A program made the position numbers and the translations under genes. 64,000 bases of DNA from Costus lasius (lineage: Eukaryota; Streptophyta; Magnoliopsida; Zingiberales; Costaceae): assembly GCA_027563935.2 (NCBI GenBank), contig CM050447.1, positions 10,012,501 through 10,076,500 on the forward strand, read 5' to 3'. Positions 1 through 11,820 of this stretch are shown piece after piece. Within the stretch, counting starts at the first letter, position 1. The number at the start of each line of letters is the position of its first letter. The notes under the pieces were generated by a model. The model did not search any database. It was given only the letters and a program-made list of their open reading frames with translations, and had not been told where the DNA came from.

Positions 1-1
1 C

Positions 2-742
2 CTGCTCAAGTTTTCTGCCAGCGCGCGCCTCCTCTTCGCCGCCGCATCCGACCGTGACCTCGAGCTCTTCGTCGAGCGCGAGCGCGACGACGGAGGCGGA
101 TCGGCCCGGTTCAGCTTCGGTGGAAGCTTCCGGAAGATCGAGAAGGCCTCTGCCAAAGGCGACATGGAGCAGGACTTGCCGATTCTGGAAGACGGAGAGC
201 GGTTCCTGCACAAGTTCAAGCACAAGATCATCGTATCCGACGTCGTGTTCAAGAGTCGGTGGAGCGACGTGAACTCGTCAGATCTGATCTCGCTTAACTC
301 CGAGTTGCTGTCGGCCAATTGGAGCGCGGAGCCGAATCCAAATGGCGTGGCGAGAACCGGCGGGGGCGGAATCGAGGGCGGCAAAGCAACATTGGACGAG
401 AAGGTGCTCAAGATCAAGGAGGAGATGGAGAAGAAGAGGCAGGTCGAGATGAAGGTCAGCGAGCTGAACAAAACCAATCCGATAGGTCTCTCGGGCATTT
501 CGTCGAACAAAACTAGCGCCACTTCGCGATCTCTAATTTCATCAGGTAACCGATCGATGTCGGAGATCACGAATCGGTCGCGGTTTCGGGAAGTCAATGA
601 ATCAAGCACAGAGGACGAGAAGCTGGCGCGGGTGTGGCTGCCCATCGCGAAGCGGACAGTGCAGTGGTTCGCCGGGAGGGAGAGGCGGCCGCCGAACCCT
701 GAGGCCAGCGGCCTGGACGGAGAGTCCGCCACAGATGTATGA
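2..742 (+). CDS. 3' end of an unidentified plant gene
   Basis: An open frame enters the window at base 2 and runs to a TGA at 740-742, giving 246 residues without an intron. The ATG at 164 is internal to this frame; the upstream codons look coding (GC-rich, no stop), so the true start lies before the window. I do not recognise the family. The first part, up to about residue 100, looks folded, with alternating hydrophobic and charged residues and a KFKHKIIVSD stretch. It is followed by a Gly-rich linker, a charged Lys/Glu segment (about residues 132-155) that could form a coiled coil, a Ser/Thr/Asn-rich linker, and a C-terminal segment with a Trp-Phe pair (KRTVQWFAG). No membrane segment or catalytic motif is visible. 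It is on the same strand as MED22, about 0.8 kb upstream of it. Confidence 0.6.
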   Translation: MLKFSASARLLFAAASDRDLELFVERERDDGGGSARFSFGGSFRKIEKASAKGDMEQDLPILEDGERFLHKFKHKIIVSDVVFKSRWSDVNSSDLISLNSELLSANWSAEPNPNGVARTGGGGIEGGKATLDEKVLKIKEEMEKKRQVEMKVSELNKTNPIGLSGISSNKTSATSRSLISSGNRSMSEITNRSRFREVNESSTEDEKLARVWLPIAKRTVQWFAGRERRPPNPEASGLDGESATDV

Positions 743-1554
743 TGAAATGAGTCAATGACACCATCCGATCAGCACCAAAATGAGCAAAATCTGGCTCGAT
801 TTTCGCTGGTTTTAGTGTGAGAAATTGATCGGCAGAATAGTATGATTGCGAACATGATAAAAAAACAGATTCGATTACAAAACGAGGGCTCAATTTTGTT
901 CAATTCCCGGTTGCTGCACCTGTAGATCTGCCACGTTTTGTTGAAAGATTATACACACACTAATTGTAACGCAAGAGGAAAAGAAGAAAGGGTGGATGGA
1001 TCATCACTCTGTTTTCACATGTTTTGGGCCGTCAGGCGTCAATCACGTCTCCGTGGCGAGGTTGGTCTTTTTCGGGCTGCCCTCCATTCTCGCGTGTCTC
1101 CTGGCACTTGGTTTCTTGCTGTGTCAGGGAAGAACCCTAATTTATTTAACAAGACGCCAAACCAAGCTTGATTTGGGGGCAGTTGAGATGTGTTTGGCGG
1201 AGCTGTAATACTATTTTTTATTACACTGTCTCGCTAATCTCACAGATTCCGATCGATTGGATCTGCACAATTACCATGTCTACATTATCGATATTCTCGT
1301 ATTGCCTTGATTCAAATTTAGGTATTATTTATAAATAAAATTTTAATAATTTTTTTTAATAAAAAGAACATGGTTTGGACTTGGAACTCATGAAAGTAGC
1401 AAGCCCACTTCCAGAGAGCGGGTCGGCCCAATAGACCTAATGATTAGTCCATGTCCTTCTGGCCCGCCGAGGCCGATCCAAATGATCTTCGCCGGGTTCA
1501 ATCAGGGTTTGGCAAGCTGTTCCTGTTGTGGAGTTCTGCCGGTAGTGGGGAGAG
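743..1554. other. Intergenic: 3' flank of first gene and MED22 promoter
   Basis: No convincing coding frame. The left part is probably the 3' UTR of the upstream gene. The last 200 bases hold several GGCCC/GCCCA motifs (around 1396-1480), typical of promoters of plant housekeeping genes, just before the MED22 start. An A/T-rich run lies near 1320-1370. Confidence 0.4.
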
Positions 1555-2154
1555 ATGAACAAAGCCGCGGCAGGAGGCGGAGCAGTCGGCGGCCCTACGG
1601 CGGCGGCTGCGGCGGCGGCGGCTCAGAAGCAGAAAACCCTTCTGCAGAGGGTCGATAACGATGTCTCCAACCTCGTTGACAACTTCAGCCACCTGGCCAA
1701 CCTCGCTAGGGTTTGCAATCGTCATCGTGCCATCGCTTCTTTCTCTTGATCTTCTCATCTACCTCTTCCTTCTCCTGGATTTAGGTGAACGAGACGCCAG
1801 TCCGCAACTCCCAGGAAGCGTTCCAGATGGAGATCCGTGCCGCGCGAATGGTCGGGCGAGCTTTTTTCACGCTCGTCTCTTCGATTCCTTGCTTTTAACG
1901 TTTGGTTTTGATGGCAGGTTCAAGCGGCCGAATCGTTGAGGAATTTGGTCTCGGAACTGAAGCAGACGGCCATCTTCTCGGGGTTCGGCTCTCTCAACGA
2001 TAACGTGGACCGACGTATTGCCGAATTCAACCGGCTGGAGGAGGGCACGGAGCGACTTTTGGAGAGAGTCGGGGAGCAAGCTGCGGCCAGCCTCAAGGAG
2101 CTTGAGGCGCACTACTATTCGTCGGCCCTAAGGACGAGACAAGGTGGAGACTGA
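1555..2154 (+). CDS. MED22: Mediator complex subunit 22 (MED22)
   Basis: MED22 is a small subunit of the Mediator head module, which links transcription factors to RNA polymerase II in the nucleus. Exons are 1555-1710, 1785-1850 and 1918-2154; all introns are GT-AG and the frame stays closed, giving 152 residues, the usual size for plant MED22. The protein opens with MNK and an Ala/Gly-rich tract. It then carries the family signature: KTLLQRV, a helix with [12 protein letters not shown], the [11 protein letters not shown] motif spanning exon 2, the [12 protein letters not shown] helix, and a C-terminal [12 protein letters not shown] motif before the stop. The Ala tract is encoded by a short GCG/GGC repeat (about 1596-1622). 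The start is the first ATG that gives the conserved N terminus. The assignment rests on strong recall of the family. Confidence 0.93.
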
Positions 2155-3124
2155 TGAGGTGAACGGACACACCCTTGTCTTTCCTGTTTCCTTCTTCAGT
2201 TCTTTGTAGGATAATGCAGGAACGATTGATTGCTGTGCAGCTTTGGCACCTGATTTCAGTGATCAAATGCTATGAAGTTACTGTCATTAAAAGAATATTT
2301 TTTTTTAAAAAAAAGAGAAATGGTTATGACATGTCAAACTTATACTGTTGTGATTAAAAGCCTTCAATTTGTTGAGAAAGCAAGTGGCACAATTGAATGG
2401 ATAAGCTGGAGTTTGTTGACATTTTTTTCTATCTTGGATTTATTCTACCAATCTTCCGATTGTTTAATTCAGTTTCTACTGGTTGATAGACGGGAATCGT
2501 GAATCCACAAATGTATGTAGATTGTTTTGTTTCAATTTTTGATTCCATCTAGTGACATATCGCTGATAGTGAATTTCATGCAAGTATGCAAGTACTTATG
2601 CTTTGAATTGTAGAGTTGGAAATTAGGTTTGAGATTAATATACAGTATATCTCAGTTATAGTCTGCTCTAAGGATCTCATAGGAAAGTTATGGTCATTCA
2701 GGATATGATGTAAATTTATGGAAAAACAGAGCTATATAGAAATGTTGAGGAAAACTATATGATAAGTTCATATCTGCAGTAGAGAGAGATGTTTAGCTGA
2801 AACAAAAATGGAAGAATTAAAGTCGAAGCAGCTTCTCATTCATATGTTTTGGAAATAGGCATGAACGCTTTGTACAAGCATTCATGTAATCAATTTGATT
2901 TGGTAGTGGTGAACTGGCCAAATCGACACCATACCAACCTATGGGTACAAATTCATATACCCGGTTACCAAATCTCCACCTATTTAACCCTGATGTGTGC
3001 GTCACTCATACTGTTGGACCAGCTTGATGTTAATACTTGAACCAGACTAACACATCCTTAAGGAAAGCTGATCGGTCATGCACTCAACTTGGTCTCAAGT
3101 TGCCGCATGACAATCCATGAATTG
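2155..3124. other. MED22 3' flank, no gene seen
   Basis: AT-rich DNA with only short frames. The first 100-200 bases are probably the MED22 3' UTR. It ends where the inverted duplicate segment begins. Confidence 0.4.
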
Positions 3125-4803
3125 GTCAATTCAAGTTAGCTAGCCACTCGGATTAGGAACGGAAATCCTAGCAATAGCCCTGCTTCGAGCATTGTCCGAT
3201 CACCACGCATGCTTGCATATGACCTATGCGTGATCCAAATGCAATGATTGAACGGTTGATAGTCACACACTTGCATCAAATGACACTAGAAAATAGCAAC
3301 ACTGAATTCTGATGAGTGCTTCTGTTTTACTTGTATATTTTTGCCTTGTCAGTTTGTGTTGACTTCTCTGGGTTTCCACATTATACTTTCATTGTTGATA
3401 AAATGATCAATCGAAGCTCTGACCTACTGCTAGCGATTAAGCGGACAGCATATATAGTTTGCATGAAAAAAATGACAATGACAGTATGTATCCTCTTTGT
3501 ACCATTCTATGCGAACAATGTCACTAATAATAAGCATGTTTTAAATTGGTTGTAGCTATTGAGAAATCCAAGAGCTAAGAAATCAAAGTTGTCTGGTTAT
3601 AGTTGGTCTTTTCTTGATCTGTCGTTTGCTACAGTGGAGTAAAACTTCCAGTTGACTCTTAATGTTGCCCGGTGATCTAGTGTTGGTAGATACTGCTAGC
3701 TAATGCCATTAAATGCCTTGTCTTTTACATAAGTCCTAGATGTGTGCTTGTTATTTTGAAGTTTTAAGTGGTGTAGCTCTCGAGTGGCAATGCTACCATC
3801 GATTCACATAGGGGTTATTCACAGTTGCGAGTTGCCTTAGTTTATTGCCAATATGTTAACAGTTCGAGTTTCGCATTAATGCTCAAGTGGATCTCTAAGT
3901 TGAATGCTTTATTGGTTATTCTCTACTGTGTTTCGAAGTGTTTTACAAATGACTTGTTCATGTTTACTTGGTGGTGCCATTACTTTTCACACGCTAAATT
4001 TGTTTCATCGTTCCAATCTTTCATTCTGTTCTATCACGTTTCGTTATGTCTACTATGTTTTTTACTTTTGACACTCTTTAGAGGGAAGAAAAACTGGAAG
4101 GAATGAAAAATTATAACGAAAAAAAATGGGAAAGGAAAAAGTCTATCATTCTTTTTCCTCGAGAGGAAGAAAAAGAAAAAGAAAAATTAATTTTTGAGGT
4201 TGGGCGGATTGATGTTGTGTTTTTTTTTTTACTTTTTTTGATTCTGATGAATTAGTGTCAGAGGAAAATTTATAAATTTATTTATTTATTTTTTCACTTA
4301 ATTTTTTATCCGTCCAAGAAAATAATAAAAATTTTATTTTATTTTTTTTTCCTTTAATTTTTTTCGCAAGAAAACAGAGGGTAAAAGTTTTCTGAGATAA
4401 CTTTGTTTCAGGAGACTTTTAAGTTTCAAGTTTAGAATTTGCATTCTGGATTGTGTATTATTGTGGCAATGCACAGCTTACTTCACGAGCCCAAATCTCG
4501 ATATCTGTTGTCTATGGTCAGTCATAGTGTACACTTGCGAATCAAAGAGCAAACGAAGATAGCTGATCAATGTAATACAAATATACAATCACTAGATTGG
4601 GAACCAATCCATTATCCGGATGGATACAAGATATGTACACAGTGTAAAGTAGAAACAATAACTGAACCAGAAAGAACAACAGAAGCAGCAGGTTTAGTTT
4701 CTACGATGAAACAGAACAACAAAGCAATTCGAAGATCTTCGTATGATTTAGGATTATGAAGCACAAAATCTGGACATATACCATTTGTGTATATCCATTG
4801 AAA
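3125..4803 (-). repeat. Inverted duplicate (copy A) of the 16537-17940 gene junction
   Basis: Read on the minus strand, this segment matches 16537-17940 base by base for long stretches, with many point changes and indels. Anchors: 3125-3195 pairs with 17868-17940; 3600-3740 with about 17300-17420; 4440-4580 with about 16750-16880; 4757-4803 with 16537-16590. The original holds the 3' ends of two convergent genes, so this copy carries a remnant of the last AUX/IAA exon on the plus strand (about 3555-3580, with the first bases of the exon deleted next to the acceptor) and a remnant of the 3' coding end of the methyltransferase-like gene on the minus strand (4757-4803). About 310 bases at 4067-4385, AT-rich and with T runs, have no partner in the other copy. 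Neither gene end can be functional here. Confidence 0.85.
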
Positions 4804-6617
4804 AAATATACTAGAAAGTATAAAAACGGGAAGACAAATAGAACAAATTACTGCCACTAAATATGCAAAACGATACAAGTTCCTGCAACTAAACCTAATT
4901 AATATTAGTTAACTTTTGCTGATATACCATGAATGTGGGGCTAGCCAAACCCAAATAAAATTCTAGTGACCAAACTATCCGAGTCATTAATTTGTACAAA
5001 TTTACTAAACACTCTTAGTACGAGATGAGCAGATTGACGGAGACGTGCATGACTTGTAGCAATAATTAATTAACTGTGTAACTTAATATTTTTTTTCTTG
5101 TAAATTAATAGTTGAACTGCCCCCTACTTAGCAACGAGGAAGTCAAATACGTAGACAAACCCTGTTGGCCAATTTTGTACCTCTAATTAATTTAATTAGT
5201 TCGCCATGCAGCGAAGACTTAACCGATTCCCTAATTCTATATTCCCAAGTAGCACATTAATTAATCAGTCTCCAATTGCACTGGAGTGTGTTAGTTAATA
5301 TCCTTTTTTTTTTCTCTGTATGCCAACCCCGTTCCAGTTCCAAAGATGATTGTGCTGGACTGTTATGTTTTCATATTCAATAGCTGATCAATATAAAAAA
5401 TTATTATAAAAGAAAATTAACTCTAAATAAAAATAATTTAAAAAATAATATCAGAAATGGATAGTCCTCGTCCTTTAAGTAAAAAAAAAATGTAGTTTTC
5501 ATATAAGTTAATTCTAATTCAACATGTGAAAATATAACGAAGGGAGTGTAAATTAGAAAGTGTCGCTTTAATTTTTTACAAGAGTGTGTGCACCACGAGT
5601 ACCCGTGCTATTGGAATATCATGAATTTAGGGGATGAATATGCAAGATAGTGTATAATAATAAGGTAAAGATACATGCTGACATGATCATGTTGGAGTTC
5701 TGCCAAGTAAAGAAAGAAATACATGTGCAACTTATAAGTTATAATTAACGACATGTCGTAGTGAGTACTTTTTTTTAAAAGAAAAATTCAAGAATCACAT
5801 CGCCAATTAAAAAAACATTTGTATTGATTTGATTCGATTTGATTTCGAACGTTACAAGGAAGAACACAAAACAATTTACAGTGCGCTCCCACATTCATAT
5901 ATATTTTTTTCTCGGATTAGCTAATTAAGGTATCATAATTCGTATAGGATAGTAATATAATGTTGCCATATATGTAAACAACCTTATAATTATCAACATA
6001 TTAAACAAAATAACGAATAAAAATATAATCAAGTTAAATAAGGTACTAATAATCAATGATTAAAGAGATTATAATAGCGTCGAAATCATCTTAATCATTG
6101 ATTAAATCACATTACACTTATGTAATTCAATCTAGTTTTATGAGCTAATTATCCTTTTCCTAAATATTATAAATACAAAATATTAGACAAATTCAAAATT
6201 TGCATACATGTATAGTTAAATATTAGCTAAATTACTATTTCATAAAATTGAGGGTCAATTTAATGTGATGAAAGAATAGTTAATGTATTCCTCTAATAAT
6301 CCCATATTGCTAAAAGAGGAAATAATTACATTATATTAATGAATCTTTCATCCATGACAATTGACTTAGGTCGTCGATAATGGTTAAACACATAGATCCA
6401 AAGCCACAATTTAATTAATTAATTGAACAAGAAAAAGAAGAGATTCTTCCAATAATAGAGAAGACTAATTTAGAACGCACGTTGGCAAACACAAATACAA
6501 GGACATGTCAACACACAATTCATCGGGATCTCGTCCAAGGACGTGCCACGCGTGTGCAAAATTGAGAAGAAAAAGAATCATCAAGAGGATAACATGAATT
6601 AATAAATAATATTCGGA
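4804..6617. other. AT-rich intergenic DNA, no gene seen
   Basis: Very AT-rich sequence with homopolymer runs and no frame that looks coding. Short frames have no family features. I see no element ends I could define. Confidence 0.4.
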
Positions 6618-6625
6618 CACAATCC

Positions 6626-7132
6626 TAGGGGTGGCAATTCGTGTTTCACGTGTCATAACGTGAGTATGACACGTGACACGATTGTGCTTGACACGAACAC
6701 GACCCGTTTATGTATACGTGTCAATATACGAAACACAGACATGACCCGCTTATTTCACAGGTGACACGACACGACACGATTAACACGTTTAATAAATAGG
6801 TCGTGTCACATAACACGACACGATTGACACGATTTATAATATAAAGTTATTAGATGATACAACACGACACGATTGACACGACACGACATGAATAACTTGT
6901 TTAACTCACCATATTAAAATTATCTATAAATTATTAATTTTATATAATATATATTATATATGGGTTAGACGGGTCAACCCGCGACACGACACGACACGAC
7001 ACGAATTTTAGCGTGTCATAAACGGGTCGACACGATAATGACACGAAACACGATTATGTTAAACCCAAACCCGCGAAAACTCGTATCGTGTCGTGTCGTG
7101 TTAGCGGGTCGTATAATTTTTTGCCAGGCCTA
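6626..7132. mobile_element. Non-autonomous hAT-type DNA transposon, 507 bp
   Basis: The element starts TAGGGGTGGCAA and ends TTGCCAGGCCTA, imperfect 12-bp terminal inverted repeats (10 of 12 match) of the type common in plant hAT elements. It is flanked by a perfect 8-bp target duplication, CACAATCC, at 6618-6625 and 7133-7140; 8 bp is the hAT length. Both ends are packed with a CACGACACGA-type subterminal repeat (CACGACACGA on the left and GTGTCGTGTCG on the right), probably transposase-binding sites, around an AT-rich core near 6905-6960. There is no transposase frame, so it would have needed a helper. It sits about 0.57 kb upstream of the SPEAR-like gene start. Confidence 0.85.
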
Positions 7133-7140
7133 CACAATCC

Positions 7141-7699
7141 TATGCATCTCCACGTGTCATGGAAGCACGCTAGCTAAATTGTGGATCATCATATGTCTAA
7201 TTGAATCAATAATAAATATGAGTCCGATCGAGTAGGAAACTGAATTATTTAGAGTTTAATTGCTTCCAAAATTTCAAGATATACAGAATAAATTTTAAGA
7301 CAGTAGATCTTAAAATTCCAATTAAATTGCGCGCTCCTTTTTTGTGTGATCGAGTTTAGTATGACTAAATATTCTTTTGGTGATCTTGACACGAGAGATT
7401 CGGATTAAAATACTTGCTGAGCACACAATTAATGCACGGCAAAGCAAATAAGATCTCACCAAATCTACATAAATATAAACCTTCATTGCTTTCAGGGAAC
7501 AGCATACTCTTTACATGGCTGTTGGCAACTCATCTTTCTCTATCCTTTAGTATTCTATACTCTTTCATATTTTATACTAATATATAATCATATCTATGAA
7601 TCCCCTTCCTCTCTCTCTCTCTTGTTCTTCTTGGAGAGTGAGTGCTAATTGATTAGGTCAGATTGGTTGTTTAGCTTTTGGAAGTTGGAAACTAAAGAG
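7141..7699 (+). promoter_or_regulatory. Proximal promoter and 5' UTR of the SPEAR-like gene
   Basis: This stretch lies between the hAT element and the start codon at 7700. A TATA-like CATAAATATA occurs near 7469-7478. A CT-repeat (about 7608-7622) in the presumed 5' UTR is common in plant leaders. No upstream frame looks coding. Confidence 0.4.
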
Positions 7700-8672
7700 A
7701 TGGATCACAGCCGATTCTTGAATGGATTGAGTTTGGGGAGTGGAAGATCTAGTTCCTCCAAGAATAAAGGAAAGAAGAGCAGCTCAGATCAGAAGCCAAA
7801 GCAGCCCCAAAGAGGACTTGGAGTCGCTCAACTGGAGAAGATCCGGTTGCAAAACCAGATGAGCGATTTTTATGTTTCATCTCCGGTATTCCATCTATCT
7901 GTTTGATCTCTACATGTTTTATTCTGGATATGTAGTATGAAAATTGAGTGTGGTGAGAAAAAGTAGTCGTTGATCTAATTAGTTTAGGTTTTGAATTCTT
8001 CACGCAGGAAGACTCGAGAGTAGAAATTGTGTCTTCTTCGTCTCCATCGTCGTCGTCATCTAATTTAGGGTTAGGTCCAGCATCTTCATTGTTTGCAGTT
8101 CATCCCAACACTATGGTAAGTCAATGAAAATTGATTTTTTTTCCTTTTTTTTTTTCAATCTCTGATGCTAATTAGCTCTAGGGTTCTATGATGTTCTAGA
8201 TCATGGCACATGGAGATTCTGAACGGAGAAGCTTTGGTTATGGAGATCAATACTGGCCTAATTCTTCGACGAGGTAATCGATCAATTAGTTCTAAATAGG
8301 TTTTTTTAATGAAAATTTCTCTCAGAATTTTTCTTACACATTTCTTTGTTCGATGGACATCAGCTCAAAAGGAAGTAGTGGCTCGCTCCATTATTTCTCC
8401 CCTCCAAGTGCTGTAACACTGCCGCTCTTCGAAGAGGTTGCTTCACTTTATTAATTTGCCGCCTCACTCATTTATCACTAGTTTAGTAATTAAATGCTTA
8501 ATTGAGTTCATCTTTTCATCCATCTGTATGCTGCACATTCGAATAGGAATCAGAAAAGAAGAACAGACGTGCGCAGCATGATCGAAGCTTCTCACTGGGT
8601 TCAAGTATCAGTGATCAGAATTCGGGATCAACGAAACAAGAAGTAGATTTGGAGCTTAGATTATCTCTGTAA
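7700..8672 (+). CDS. SPEAR/TIE-type EAR transcriptional repressor
   Basis: Plant-specific nuclear adaptor that, in known members (SPOROCYTELESS/NOZZLE, TIE1, SPEARs), binds TCP factors and recruits TOPLESS co-repressors. Exons: 7700-7885, 8008-8115, 8200-8273, 8364-8436, 8547-8672, all GT-AG, giving 188 residues. Residues 18-37 are Ser/Lys-rich and basic. Residues 38-54 hold the diagnostic motif RGLGVAQLEKIRLQNQM. A Ser-rich stretch follows (exon 2), then a short SGSLHYFSPPSAVTLPLFEE segment, and the last seven residues are an EAR repression motif, LELRLSL. The start at 7700 gives MDHSRF and is the first ATG in this frame. Size and architecture fit the SPEAR group better than SPL/NZZ itself. 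A small hAT element sits in its upstream region. Confidence 0.88.
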
Positions 8673-9757
8673 TCAAATGATTGATATAAATTTGGACAGG
8701 CATTGAAATTCTTAAGGAACTCATGGATGCATGCTTGAACATGCTTTGAGTAAAAGTTTGTCGGATTTGGTTCTTTGATCGACTGTATATCCTGCAGAAA
8801 AATACTTGTACTTGTCTGAGTTCTCTCTCTTCTCTCTTCCACTCTCAGTATATGTAGTCTACATATATAGATAGATAGAAGGATAAGACAGAGATGCATG
8901 CAAGCAAGACATCTAGGGTTTTGATTAGCAAGCTTTAGGTCATGCTGAAAGACTGCACATTTCCTCAGTTTTTTCCAGGGTATGTTCACTTGAAATTTAG
9001 GGCTTCACTTTACACAGGAGCACAATGAGATGCATACAGGTCATATTTCTAGGGTTGTAGGTAGCTAGCTAGGTCTTGTGGATAGCAACTCACATTTCTT
9101 CAGTTCTTCAAGTTCCATACAAACTGGACTTAGTGTTAAAAGTAAACTTGATTAGGACATTTAGTCAACATGAACAAATAATTATCTCCATCAGTACTCT
9201 TTAGACCTCAATTAGGTCTTGGATTGATAGCTGTATGTTATCCTGCACAATATATGTAAAAAAGAACAAATTATTAGAAAAAAAAATTTTCTTTAATTTA
9301 ATTGTACATGTTGTTGATCGCATATTAATATATAATTATTATAAGTTATCGTACATTAACAAATAACTAGTAAAGATTTCTTCTATTTTTTAATTATTGA
9401 TATGTATATGTTCATTCATTAATGGCTTTAAGGTGTTCAATTAGGACTAGAAACCTGCACAATATATACCTTTGTTTTCTTTAATCAATGGTTCAGTATT
9501 GTTTCTTCTGTAGCTTGCTGAACAATACGTAGCAATATAAATAATTAGCTTCATTTACCCAAATATTTAACAATATTCAAAACAAAGTCAATCATTTTGG
9601 TAAAAAGTTGATATGATAACATATTTATTAATATATTTATATCTTATTTTGTTAATTTTTACTTGATATTAATTTATAAATAGATATTTTATCCTTTTAT
9701 TATAATTTATTTTTTTGAAAAAGATCATCTCACCATTTAAAAGTGAACAGAATAAGA
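8673..9757. other. 3' flank of the SPEAR-like gene, no gene seen
   Basis: The first few hundred bases are probably 3' UTR. The rest is AT-rich with only short unsupported frames. Confidence 0.35.
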
Positions 9758-11820
9758 ATTTTTTTTTGAGACATAAATTTATTTATTCTAACCAACTACA
9801 TCCAAAAGTAGCAGTTTAGCCAGTCCAAACATTGGACTGTATATGTGATCTTGCAAAAATTGCCAACCCATTGGCAATCTTGTTACAATTCCTGTTTACA
9901 TGTTTAAATTCAAACCGTTTACTTGCAGCGAGAAATTGTATTTCAGCTAACAGATTCCTTATCTCTTCTGGCGGGTAGCTAAATTCTCCAGTAATAAATT
10001 TTATCGCTTCAACACTATCTGCCTCAATTAAAAACCTTTTTCCATTCCAGTCTGGAGTTGTATATGCATAGCTCATAGCTGTTCTAATTGCCAAAATCTC
10101 CGAGTGTAATGCTGAAGAACTTTGATGGTAAGCAGCAATCGCTTTTAGTGTTGTTCCAGCATGATCTCTTACTACATATCCTATGCCAGCATCCTTTGAA
10201 GTAGTCTTCCAAGCTCCGTCAGTGTTAATTTTGAGCTGGTCTCCTATGGGTCGTTCCCATCTTTTTTCTTTGCTTTCATGACTATTCCAGCTTGAGTTCC
10301 TAGCAAGCTCCTCTGAAGTTAACTTGTATTCAGCCAGTGCCTCTCTGCTTGTCCTTGTCGGGCTCAAGCTCTCTCTATTATATAACTTTGCATTCCTTGA
10401 CTTCCAAATCTGCCAAAAGGTGGTAAGTATTAGAGTTTGAGATTTCAAAGATTCATCCTTACCTTTGTCTATTCAGTGCTCCTGTCGCCAAAGTTGAAGC
10501 TTTATGTTGTGCTCTCTTAGATGGAGTGCGTGATATTTCCATACTTCCTCTGCATATTCGCATTGTTGGAAAAGATGTACTATGCTTTCATCAGCCTTGT
10601 TGCATAAAATACAAGTAGTTGAATCTCGTAAGCCCATCTTGTTGAGTCTGTCCAAAGTAGGTAGCTTCTTGTGCAATACTTTCCAACCAAACACTTTAAT
10701 TTTCGGCATGGTTTGCAAACTCCATAAGGTTTTCCAGCGTTGATCCTTCTCAATCTGCTCAAAACAATTTAGCAACAAAGTATTGTATATAGCCTTATTT
10801 AGGGGAAGGCCATTAGTACCCTTTTTCCATATCCATTTACCATTATCCTCTTCATTCCTCCCAAGCCCATTCCTACCCTGGCCGCTATTAATTTCTATGG
10901 CTATATGAGGCCTGATTTTATCCAAGTCATGTTTAAGCCCTTTCCAACTATGACTAGCTCTTATGTATTTCCTAAGAACATTAGATTCAAAGCTTCCATA
11001 CTTGGCTCTACAAACATTCACCCAAAGCTTGTTAGTGTTATTTAAGTAATCCAGAATTCTTTTGCTGTTTATGGCAGGTCTAAGAATAGTGAAATCTTTT
11101 ATATAAAGGCCACTCATGTTTCTAGGTTTTATGATAGTGTTCCAATTTATCAAATGTAAACCCTTCTTGCCGCTATTACTATCCCATAAGAATTTTCCAA
11201 TTTGGGCATTGAGCTTATCAAGATGAGTGTTGTTGAGACCATTTGTGATCGTGTTATGAATGAAAATAGAGAATAGAACACTTTTAGCCAAAGTAACACG
11301 TCCAGCTTAAGAAAGATAATGGCCTTGCCAGTTATGAATTCTTTCTTAGAATTTAGAGAGACATTCATTAAAGATGTGTCTAGAGGAGGACCCAGGGCTG
11401 ATTTGAGTACCAAGGTATTTGAAGGGGAAATTGCCCCTAGCAAAGCCAAGTATGTTTTCAATGTTCCTTTTGGAGTACTCATGGCAATGTCTAAGGAAGT
11501 AGATACGAGTTTTGTCCTCACTCACCTCTTGTCCAGTGATTTCAGCATAGATATTAAAAATTTTCTTCAAGTTAGAGCAAGTTTTTTTGTTAGCTCGCAC
11601 ACAGATGATAATGTCATAAGCACACATAAGGTGTGATATTTTACATTTGCCTTTGATATTATAAGGGGTAATTCTCTTGTTTTCAATAGCCTCATTAATA
11701 AGAATGCTCAGGATATTAGCAATAATGACATATAAGTAAGGGGACAAGGGATCTCCCTGTCGAATCCCTTTACTTCCCAACAGAATAAGATTTATCATGC
11801 CCATTCCACTCCTAAAATTT
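9758..11820 (-). mobile_element. 5'-truncated, broken LINE (L1-type) retrotransposon
   Basis: On the minus strand, several frames out of register carry LINE ORF2 features. Nearest 11804 lies reverse transcriptase sequence with the IRQGDPLSPY motif. Where the catalytic F/L-ADD box is expected the frame reads AYD, so one active-site Asp is lost. Next comes a zinc-finger-like region (CILCNKADESIVHLFQQCEY; Cys-Cys-His-Cys) near 10560-10620, then an RNase H domain at 9816-10448 starting INTDGAWK and keeping an acidic EADS site. The 3' end is marked by a T run at about 9760-9768, the complement of a poly(A) tail. The element stops abruptly near 11820 inside the RT domain, the usual outcome of incomplete reverse transcription. 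No target duplication could be identified. Confidence 0.85.

Noticed and set aside
4439..4878. Frames in copy A resembling frames near 16257-16718
   Set aside because: Their similarity comes from the inverted duplication; they are non-coding 3' flank apart from the short methyltransferase-like tail.
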